From Microtetraspora sp. NBRC 16547 (GTDB lineage: Bacteria; Actinomycetota; Actinomycetes; Streptosporangiales; Streptosporangiaceae), in assembly GCF_030268965.1 (NCBI RefSeq), contig NZ_BSSE01000009.1, positions 169,144-233,143 of the forward strand: 64,000 nucleotides of DNA. The letters are read 5' to 3'. Position numbers and translations under genes: made by a program. Each line of letters opens with the position of its first letter. Position 1 is the first letter of the stretch. Below, piece by piece: positions 28,001 to 36,200 of the stretch. Under the pieces are notes generated by a model. It searched no databases. It saw only the letters and a program-made list of their open reading frames with translations, and was not told where the DNA came from.

Positions 28001-31000
28001 GGTATGTCCGTAGTGGCTCTGGATCCGCAGTCCCGGCCGTGCGGCCCTGGCCCGCTCCACCAGGTCCCACGGGCACGCCTCTCCGGCCAGGATCAACAGC
28101 TTGCCCGGCAGCACCGCGGTCAGGTCGCCGCCCGATGCCAGCAGCTCCAAGTGGCTGGGCACGCACTTGACCACGTCGACGTGATGCGCGCCCAAGTAGC
28201 CGGCGAACGCGGCGGGATCCATGGCGGTCTCCCGCGGCACGAGGTGAACCACCCCTCCGGTGGTCAGGGCGCCGAACACGCAGGTGAGCCCGAAGTCGGC
28301 GGCGGGAGTGGACACCACCGCGTACGACCCGCCGGGCACGTCGATCCGCGGCAGCATGCCGCTCAGGTAGCTCGTCACGCCGCGGTGCTCGACGGCGACG
28401 GCCTTGGGCGTGCCGGTGGATCCGGAGGTGAAGATCACGTGATGCAGGTGTTCGGGCCGTACGTCGGCCTCCGGCCGGATCCGCGGCAGGGACGGGAGCC
28501 GGTCCAGCGTCAGCACCCGGCGGTCCTGACCGATCCGGTCGACGAACTCGGCTGTGGTGATCACGGCCCGCACACCGGCGGCGTCGAGCATGGTGGCGAT
28601 CCTCGCGGCCGGATAGGCCGGGTCCATGGGCAGGTAGCCGCCGCCCGACTTCTGGATCCCGAACAGGGCGCAGGCCAGGTCGGCCCCCGGTTCCAGAAGG
28701 ACGCCGACCGGCTCGTCGGCGCCCACCCCGGCGGCCAGCAGCCAGTGGGCGATCCGGTTGGCGTCCGTCTCCAGCTCGGCGTAGGTCAGGCTGCGATCCG
28801 CGCCCACCACGGCCGGCGCGTCGGGGGTGGCGTCCACCCAGCGCTCGATCAGCCGGTGCACCGGAGTGCCCGCCGTGGATGGCAGCGGCTCACCGGCCAG
28901 GATCGGGTCGGTCACGGGCTCCAGCGGCACCGCGCCAACAGGGGTGTCCAGGTCGGCCAGCATCCCGTCCAGCAGAGTCAGGTACCACCGGGTGAGCCGG
29001 GCCGCGGTGGCCGCCCCGAACAGGTCGGTGCGGTAGCCGAGCTCGCCGCGCAGCGGCAGGCCGGGCCCATTGTCGATCACGTGCCAGTTCAGGTCGAACT
29101 TCGCCGTCTGTTCGGGCAGGTGGATCTCGGCCACCTCCAGGCCGGGCAGCTTCGGCCGGCCCGCGTCGGCGAAGTAGTTCAACATCACCTGGAACAGAGG
29201 GGTCGCGGCCAGGTTCCGCTCCGGCCGCAGCCGGTCCACCACCCGGTCGAACGGCGCACTCGCGTGGGCGAAGGCGCCCAGCGCGGCCTCTCGGACCCGG
29301 GCCAGCAGTTCGTGGCCGGTCGGTTCGCCGCCCACATCGGTCCGCACCACCACCGTGTTGAGGAAGCAGCCCACCACGCCCTCGGTGTCAGGGTGGTCCC
29401 GGCCGGCGACCGGCACGCCGATCGCGATGTCGGTGCCTGCCGACAGCTGGCCCAGCAAGGCCTGCAGGCCCGCCAGCAGCACGATGAACGGCGTCGCCCG
29501 GTAGGCGGTGGCCACCGCCCGGACCCGCTCGCTCAGCTCAGCGGGCAGCTCCAGGTCCACCGAGGCGCCGCCCGGCTCGGCCACCGGGGGGCGCGGCCGG
29601 TCGGTGGGCAGATCCAGCACCGGCGGCAGGCCGTGCAACTGCTCGGCCCACCAATCCAGCTCGGCCAGGTCGGGGACCGGTGCCACCTCCGCGTACTGGG
29701 CCGGGGGCGGCTCCGGCGACGGGCCCAGGCCGAGCCGGGCCGCGTACAGCGCGGACAGCTCGGACAGCAGCAGTCCACGGGTCCAGGCGTCGGTGGCGAT
29801 GTGGTGGAAGGTGAGCGAGAGCACGTGCTCCTCGCCGTCGACCGTGAGCAGCACCGCCCTCATCGGCGGCTCCCGGTCCAGCGCGAACGGTGTCGCCAGG
29901 TGCGCTGCCACCGCGTCCTCGACCCGTGACCGGTCGATGTCCACTGTGGACACCGGTACCTCTCCGGCCGGCCGCACCACCGAAACCGGCTGGGCGCCGG
30001 AGTCATCGATCACGCTGCGCAGCACGTGATGCCGCTCGGCCAGGTCGCGTACCGCGCCCAGCAACGCCTCCACCTGGAGCGGCCCGTGCAGACGCAGCGC
30101 CAGCGGCACGTTGTACGCCGTGCTCTCCGGCTCCAGCTGTGCCAGGAACCACAGCCGGGCCTGCACCCCGGACAGCGCGGCCGGCCCGTCCGTCCGCTCC
30201 CGCTGTGCCCTGGCCGTCGAACCCGGGCGGGGGAGGGCGGCGGCCAGGTCGGCGAGCACCGGATGCTCGAACAGCAGCCGCACCGGAACCGGCGCGCCCA
30301 GCCGTTCCCGCAGCCGGCCGACAGCCCGGGTCGCGGCGAAGGAATGCCCGCCCAGGGCGAAGAAGTCGTCGTCCGCCCACACCTGCGGCAGGTCCAACAC
30401 CTCGGCCCAGACCTCGCCGACCAGACGCTCCTGCGGCGTGCCCAGCGGCACCCGCACCGCCGGGCCGGCCTCGGGAACCGGCAGCGCCGCCCGGTCCACC
30501 TTGCCGTTCGGGGTCAGCGGCAACACCTCCAGCGCACCGATCGCGGACGGCACCATGTAGTCGGGCAGCCGCTCCCGCAGCGCGGCCCGTACCTGCGCCG
30601 TGTCCACGGTGGAAGGTGTCACCCAGGCGGCGAGGCGGCGCCGCGCCCCGGCGTCTACCGGCTGCACGAAGGCCTCCGCCACCTGCGGAAGGGCCCGCAG
30701 CGCCGCGGTGACCTCACCGAGTTCCACCCGGAACCCGCGTACCTTCACCTGGTCGTCGATCCGGCCCAGGAACTCCACCAGCCCGGCCGGGGTCACCCGC
30801 GCCCGATCCCCGGTGTGGTACCAGCCGCCCACGAACCGCTGCCCGGTCATGTCGGGTCGGCCCAGGTAGCCGCGGGCCAGGCTGGGCCCGCCGATCCACA
30901 GCTCTCCCGGCACGCCGGGCGGCAGCGACCTCCCGGAGGGGTCCACGATCCGACAGCGCACGTTGGACAGCGGCCGACCCAGCGGCACCACACCGGGTGC

Positions 31001-33235
31001 CACCTCGGTCACATCGCAGGCCAGCACCGACACGGTGGTTTCGGTGGGCCCGTAGTGGATCTGCACCGCCAGGTCAGGCCGCGCCGCCCGGATCCGCTCC
31101 ACCAGATCCGATGGCACGGCCTCACCGGCCAGGATCAGCAGTTTCCGGGGCAGAGCGCTCACGCCCAGCAGTTCCAGCTGGCTCGGCACCATCTTGACCG
31201 CGTCCACCGGATGCGCGGCCAGATAGGCGGCGTACGCGACCGGGTCGGTGGCCGTCTCCTGGTCGATCAGGTGCAGGGTGGCGCCCGATGTCAGCGCGCA
31301 CAGCACGTTGGTCAGACCCAGGTCGGCCGCGGCCGTGGACACCAGGGCGAAGGAGGCCATCCCGGCGGGGATCCGTTCGGCCACCGCGCCCAGGTAGTGG
31401 GTGATCTGCCGGTGTTCGACCGCGACCCCCTTGGGCGCCCCGGTGGAGCCGGAGGTGTAGATCACGTACGCCAGGTGATCGGACGGCACGGCCACGTCCG
31501 GGCGATGCCCGGATTCCCCCACGGTGGCGGCGATCTCGGACTCGGTGAGAACGATCCGAACGTCGGCGTCGGCCAGGATGGCCTCGGTCCGCCGCGCCGG
31601 GTAGACGGGGTCCAGCGGCAGGTAGGCCGCACCGGCCTTGAGCACCCCCAGCAGGGCGATCACCAGCTCCGGCCGCCGCTCCAGCAGCACCCCGACCGGC
31701 TCCTGCGGCCGCACCCCGCGGGCCAACAGCCAGTGCGCCACCTGGTTGGCCCGCCGGTCCAGCTCCGCATAGCTGAGCGAAGCGACCGCGGTCGCGTCGG
31801 GATTGTCATCGGCCGCCCGCTCGACCAGCGCGTGCAACGGCACGTCCGTCGGCAGGTCCCTGGCCGGGCCGCGCAGATCGGGGCCGGCGGGCAGCCGGAC
31901 CGGCGCGCCCGGATCGGCGAGCATCCCCTCCAGCAGCGCCAGATACCAGTGCACCAGTTGCCGTGCCGTGGCCTCCTCGAACAGGTCGGTCCGGTAGCGA
32001 AGTTCGCCGACGAACCGGCTCCCGTCGTCGCCGAGCGTCAGGTTCAGGTCGAACTTGGCCGTCGGCGACGGCAACGGTTCGGCCCGGACGTCCACCCCGG
32101 GCAGGCTCACCGGCGCGCCGGCGTCGTACACGTTCAGCATCACCTGGAACAGCGGGGTGACGGACAGGTTCCGCTCCGGTCGCAGCCGCTCCACGATCCG
32201 CTCGAACGGCGTACGGGCGTGGGCGAACGCGTCCAGCGCGGCCGTACGGGCCCTGGCCAGCAGTTCGGCGCCGGTGGGGTCGCCAGAGGTGTCGGTGCGT
32301 ACCACCAAGGTGTTGATGAAACAGCCCACCACCCGCTCGGTGTCCGGGTGATGCCGGCCGGCGTGCGGTACCCCGACGGCGATGTCGTCGTTGCCGGACA
32401 GGCGGGACAGCAGCGCCTGCAGGCCGGCCAGGAACACCATGAACGGCGTGGAGCCCGCCACCGCGCGCACCTTGGCGGACAGGGACTCGGGTACCTCGAC
32501 CTCGATCGCGGCCCCCTGCCAGGTGGGGACGGCCGGGCGGGGGCGGGCGGTGGGCAGGTCCAGCACCGGTGGCAGGCCGGCCAGGTGCCGCGTCCACCAG
32601 TCCAGGTCGACCTCGGGCTGCTCGGCCTCCCAAGCGGCTACGTCGGCGTACTGCAGGGCCGGGGGTTCCGGCTGGGGCGCCAGGCCGAGCCGGGCGGCGT
32701 ACAGGGCCGAGAGGTCATGAAACAGCAGCCGTTCCGACCAGGCGTCGGTGGCGATGTGGTGCAGGGTCAGCGCGAGTACGCACTCGTTCTCGCCGAGGCG
32801 GAACACCGTGGCCCGCATGGGCGGCTCGGCATCCAACCGGAACGGGCGCCAGGCATGGTCGGCCAGCTCCCGCTCCAGGGCCGCGGGGTCCACATCCACC
32901 ACGGAGACGGGCACGCCGTCGTTCTGGCGTACCCTCGCTCCGTCGATGACGCCGCGCAGAATCCAGTGCCGGTCGGCCAGCTCGCGCACCGCGGCGGCGA
33001 GGGCGGCGACGTCCACCGGCCCGCTCAGCCGCAGTGCGAGCGGCACGTTGTAAGCGGGGGTGTCCGGCTCCAACTGGGCCAGGAACCACAGCCGTTCCTG
33101 GGCCGCGGACAACGGCATGTCCACAAGGGAGAGTGCCGGAATACGTGTGGTGCCGGGGGTTTGGGCCGCGGCATGGGCAGCGGCGAACCGGGACCGGACC
33201 AACTCGGCGATCCGGTCCTGACGAACCTCGGTCAT
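25061..33235 (-). CDS. NRPS B: C-A-T-C-A-T-TE with fused MFS transporter
   Basis: 2724 residues, starting MTEVRQDRIAELV, ATGA-coupled to NRPS A. Module 3: C (about 40-460, HHIATDAWS near 160), A (about 480-920, YTSGSTGAPKG near 592), T (LGGHSFAATRA near 963). Module 4: C (HHIATDAWT near 1147), A (FTSGSTGTPKA near 1603, with YGHTEST where YGPTE is usual), T (LGGDSFAAVRA near 1989). TE about 2040-2280 with IYGHCVGSAP (near 2118): Cys replaces the nucleophilic Ser, and the His lies in RAGHYFLRH (near 2261). From about 2300 the protein is a 12-helix MFS domain (LRPFYAVAGGQFVSAVG, ADRVDRRRIMLACDAVSG) of the EntS-like type. Adenylation pocket residues read DLTKIAHVS-K and DFTKIAHMI-K, both Asp-like. 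No epimerisation or methylation domain. Confidence 0.92.
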   Translation of the reverse strand: MTEVRQDRIAELVRSRFAAAHAAAQTPGTTRIPALSLVDMPLSAAQERLWFLAQLEPDTPAYNVPLALRLSGPVDVAALAAAVRELADRHWILRGVIDGARVRQNDGVPVSVVDVDPAALERELADHAWRPFRLDAEPPMRATVFRLGENECVLALTLHHIATDAWSERLLFHDLSALYAARLGLAPQPEPPALQYADVAAWEAEQPEVDLDWWTRHLAGLPPVLDLPTARPRPAVPTWQGAAIEVEVPESLSAKVRAVAGSTPFMVFLAGLQALLSRLSGNDDIAVGVPHAGRHHPDTERVVGCFINTLVVRTDTSGDPTGAELLARARTAALDAFAHARTPFERIVERLRPERNLSVTPLFQVMLNVYDAGAPVSLPGVDVRAEPLPSPTAKFDLNLTLGDDGSRFVGELRYRTDLFEEATARQLVHWYLALLEGMLADPGAPVRLPAGPDLRGPARDLPTDVPLHALVERAADDNPDATAVASLSYAELDRRANQVAHWLLARGVRPQEPVGVLLERRPELVIALLGVLKAGAAYLPLDPVYPARRTEAILADADVRIVLTESEIAATVGESGHRPDVAVPSDHLAYVIYTSGSTGAPKGVAVEHRQITHYLGAVAERIPAGMASFALVSTAAADLGLTNVLCALTSGATLHLIDQETATDPVAYAAYLAAHPVDAVKMVPSQLELLGVSALPRKLLILAGEAVPSDLVERIRAARPDLAVQIHYGPTETTVSVLACDVTEVAPGVVPLGRPLSNVRCRIVDPSGRSLPPGVPGELWIGGPSLARGYLGRPDMTGQRFVGGWYHTGDRARVTPAGLVEFLGRIDDQVKVRGFRVELGEVTAALRALPQVAEAFVQPVDAGARRRLAAWVTPSTVDTAQVRAALRERLPDYMVPSAIGALEVLPLTPNGKVDRAALPVPEAGPAVRVPLGTPQERLVGEVWAEVLDLPQVWADDDFFALGGHSFAATRAVGRLRERLGAPVPVRLLFEHPVLADLAAALPRPGSTARAQRERTDGPAALSGVQARLWFLAQLEPESTAYNVPLALRLHGPLQVEALLGAVRDLAERHHVLRSVIDDSGAQPVSVVRPAGEVPVSTVDIDRSRVEDAVAAHLATPFALDREPPMRAVLLTVDGEEHVLSLTFHHIATDAWTRGLLLSELSALYAARLGLGPSPEPPPAQYAEVAPVPDLAELDWWAEQLHGLPPVLDLPTDRPRPPVAEPGGASVDLELPAELSERVRAVATAYRATPFIVLLAGLQALLGQLSAGTDIAIGVPVAGRDHPDTEGVVGCFLNTVVVRTDVGGEPTGHELLARVREAALGAFAHASAPFDRVVDRLRPERNLAATPLFQVMLNYFADAGRPKLPGLEVAEIHLPEQTAKFDLNWHVIDNGPGLPLRGELGYRTDLFGAATAARLTRWYLTLLDGMLADLDTPVGAVPLEPVTDPILAGEPLPSTAGTPVHRLIERWVDATPDAPAVVGADRSLTYAELETDANRIAHWLLAAGVGADEPVGVLLEPGADLACALFGIQKSGGGYLPMDPAYPAARIATMLDAAGVRAVITTAEFVDRIGQDRRVLTLDRLPSLPRIRPEADVRPEHLHHVIFTSGSTGTPKAVAVEHRGVTSYLSGMLPRIDVPGGSYAVVSTPAADFGLTCVFGALTTGGVVHLVPRETAMDPAAFAGYLGAHHVDVVKCVPSHLELLASGGDLTAVLPGKLLILAGEACPWDLVERARAARPGLRIQSHYGHTESTMICLVCDTEEIPVEHRTGIVPLGRPLPGVYGHLVDAHIRPVPAGVPGELVVGGPGVTRGYIGLPELTAERFVPDPLTGQGRCYRSGDLLRVTADGQVEFRGRVDDQVKVRGYRVELGEVTTALRALPQIADAVVLPVGEGKARQLAAWVTPSTVDTSAVRSALRERLPDYMVPAHLVVLDRLPLNPNGKVDRAALPEPRPEAAEFVPPATPGEELVARAWAKVLDVAEVGAHDDFFALGGDSFAAVRAVKEIGRGLRVIDLFTRPTVAELAAFLDHRDRVPGGGGLLHRLGGGRTSEFTLVCVPYGGGSAAVYQPLARALGERVEVLAVELPGHDPARPDEMPLPLEELVEVLAADVAKTASGPIAIYGHCVGSAPAVALARRLEADGIPVQGVIAAASFPTAQLPGLARRLFRGDRWVSDRMFRDALRATGGLLDDMDEAAKHAAVRAMRHDADQAREWFGRELTGEGPLLRAPILCVVGERDRATELHQERYAEWAAFTPRAEVAVLPRAGHYFLRHQAEPLAALVIEHLRRWASGRLPDPVRRPDRAGLRPFYAVAGGQFVSAVGTALSSFALGVWAYQNSGRIMDLALVVLLSQIPTVLLTPLGGALADRVDRRRIMLACDAVSGLTMAALVLLLATDRLALWNVCLIVGVTSLVTAFQQPAYLAAIAQLVPKPYLPQANAMANLGFGVGNVVAPLAGGALIGVFGLSAVVAIDVASFGVGVATLLAVRFPNRLFHRQEETFRAALTGGWRFLRRRRPLLVMAVYFAVVNFCTALMWVLVTPVVLAIGSPTALGTVTAVGGLGAAVGTGVILVWGGTRRRATGMIGFVVGSGVGVVLMGVWPAVWLIAVGLFVRLACMSIGNAHWLSIIQVKVGPELQGRVLSVNVMLATAMQPLGFLAAGPLADWAQPYTSGPGRGAAAVLLASGVFLLLWGLLGLRYRPLHHLEDLVPDSAPPPEAEADLDAIQAKVLTG

Positions 33236-36200
33236 GCGTCGCTCCCGTCCATCAGTTCGGCGACCAACAGTTCTTCCAGCCCGGCGGCGAAGTCGGCGAG
33301 TACCGGTCGCTCGAACAGCAGCCACACCGGAACGGCCAGCCCCAACGTCTCCCGGAGCCGGCCGACCATGCGGGTCGCGGCGAAGGAATGCCCACCCAGG
33401 GCGAAGAAGTCGTCGTCAGCCCAGATGGTGGAACGCTCCAGCACGGCGGTCCAGATGGTGGCGACCAGGCGTTCCGGGTCGGTGCGGGGCGCCACCCGTT
33501 CGGCGTTCGGGTCGTCGACCGGCTCGGGCAGGGCTTCTCGATCCACCTTGCCGCTGGGCAGGGAGGGAAGAGCCGGCAGTGCGATCCACCGCCGGGGCAC
33601 CATGTGGGCGGGCAGCCGCGACCGGACGTGCCGCTCGACCGCGGCCAGGTCGGTCGTCTCCGGCGCGACGTAGCCGACCAGGTGCGCCTGGGCGCCCGAG
33701 CCGACCACGGTCACCGCCCCGTCGGCCACCTCGTGCAGCACTGTCTCGATTTCGCCCAGCTCGATCCGGTATCCGCGTACCTTGACCTGGTGGTCCCTGC
33801 GGCCGTGGAACTCGAGCGTCCCGTCCGGCCGCCACCGCACCAGGTCCCCGGTCCGGTAACACCGGCCACCGGGAACGAACGGGTCGTCGACGAACGCGGT
33901 CGCGGTCAGGTCGGGTCGGCCCCGGTAGCCCCGGGCGATACCGGTGCCGCCCAAGAGCAGCTCGCCCACCGCGCCCGGCGGCACCAGCCGCAGCTCGGAG
34001 TCGACCACGTAGGCTCGTTCCCCCGGCATCGGCAGCCCGATCGGCACCCGGCCCGCCTCGTACGCGCGGACCCGGTGCAGGGTCGAGGTGACAGTGGCCT
34101 CGGTGGGGCCGTAGGCGTTCCACAGCTCGCCGACCCGGGGCAGGATCTGCTCGGCCAGCGCCGGATCCAGGACCTCCCCGCCGACGACGGCCCGCAGCGC
34201 CGGGTCGCCGGCCCAGCCGGCGGCCAGCAGCATCCGGTACGTGGTGGGCACCAGGTCGACCACCGTGGCCTTACTCGTCACGATCAGCTCGGTCAGCGCG
34301 TGCCCGTCCACGGCCGTGGCCCGGTCCACCACCACGCAGGCGCCGCCACGGGCCAGAACGCTCCACAGCTCGGACGCGGAGGCGTCAAAGGTCAAAGGAG
34401 CCACGGCCGGCTGGACATCCCGCGGCCCCAGCTTCAGCGCGGCAGCCATCCCGGCCACGAGTGCGGCCAGGTTGCCGTGGGAGACCTCCACCCCCTTGGG
34501 CGTCCCCGTGGAGCCGGAGGTGTAGAGCACATACGCCAGATCCCCGGCCCGGACCGCGGGCAGCTCCCCCTGTCCGTCGTGGACCATCGCCAGGCGGTCC
34601 AGGTCCAGGGTGGGCAGTCCAGGAACGGCCACACCGCCGCGGGTGAGCACCACCCGCGCCCCGGCGTCCTCGGCCAGCCAGCGCAGTCGCTCGGCCGGGT
34701 GCTCCGGATCCAACGGTAGATACGCCGCGCCGGCCCGCCACACCGCCAGCAGGACCGCCGGCATCAGGTGGTCGCGCGGCAGGCAGACCCCGACCACCTC
34801 ACCCCGCGCGACCCCGTGTTCCAGCAGCGCCGCCGCCACCCGGTCGGCCCAGTCGTTCAGTTCGGCGTAGCTGAGCGAGGTCCCGTCCGGACCGACCACG
34901 GCGGTCCCGTCGGTGTGGACCGCCAGCGCCTGCGGCACCGTCTCCGGAACCTCCCGCGGCTCCGGCCCGGCCGCGGCGGCCAGCAGGAGGGCACGCTCGC
35001 CCGGGGTGACCAGCTCGAACGCCGACAGCGGCCGGTCCGGGTCAGCCAGCGCACACCGCAGCAGCCACGTCAGCCTGTCCAGGTACGCCTCGGCCTGTGC
35101 CGGATCGAGATGGGCGTAGGCGTACTCCAGTTGCAGCTCGGTGCCGGCCACGGTCCGGTTGACGAGCACGCTGCGCTCGTGGACCGCGGCGCCCGAACCC
35201 AGTTCGGTGAGCAGCTCCAGGTCGCCCATGCGCACCGGCACCTCGGCGTGTTGTACGGCCAGCAGCACCGGGGCGCGGGGCAGGTCGGCGGACGGGATCT
35301 CCTGGTGGACGAGTGCCCGCGTGGTCGCGTCGGCGGCCTGCCGGACCAGGTCCCGGAAGGTCAGCGCGCCGACCGGCCGCAGCCGCACCGGCACGGTGTC
35401 CACCAGCGGGCCGATGGCCTCGGTCAGCTCCGGGCGGGCCCGCCGTGCCGCGACTGCCCCGACCAGCGTGTCGGGCTCACCGCCGGCCAGGGCCAGACCG
35501 GCCAGGTACACCGCGAACGGGGTGGCACCGCAGTCCTGGGCCAGGGCGGTCACGCCAGTCACGAATTCCTCGGACAGCGGCCGGATGGCCCTGCCCGCCG
35601 TCAGGTCCGCGGGTGGCGGGTCCGCCACCGGCGCGCCGGCCAGCTCGGCCTGCCAGTACTCCCGCAGCCGCACCAGATCCGGCTGTTCCAGCTGCTGCAC
35701 GGCCACATCGCCGACCTGGACCACCGGCCCGGGGACCGGCTCGCCGCCCAGCTCGGCGGCCAGCTCGCCCATCAGTACCCCGACCGATCCGCCGTCGAAG
35801 GCGATGTGGTCCACCACGACCACCAGCTCGGCCTCGGTATCGCCCAGCCAGCACAGGTCGGCCCGCAGCAGCGGCACCTCACTCGTCATGTCGAACACGT
35901 GTGCCGCCGCGGTCCTGGCCACCTTGTCCGGGTCCTCTCCCACGGCGTGCTCGACCAGGGGAACGGTGGTCGGCGGGTGCACCACGGCGTACGGCACGCC
36001 GTCCTCGTCGACGGCGACCGTGCTGCGCAGCACCTCGTGCCGACGTACGACCGCATCCAGGGCCGTCCTCAGCAGCGCGGCCTCGGGGAGGTCGCGCACG
36101 CGCAGCCGGATCCCCAGCGTGGTGACCGGGCTGTGCGGGTGGAGCTGCCTCAGGGTCCAGAACTGGCGCTGCATTTCGGTGAGCGGATACCGGGTCCGCC

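Noticed and set aside
26399..33673. Very long plus-strand open frames opposite the NRPS genes (for example 26399-29929 and 30026-33673)
   Set aside because: They mirror the strongly GC-biased NRPS coding on the minus strand; translations are repetitive Gly/Arg/Gln/His-rich sequence without domains or ribosome-binding sites.
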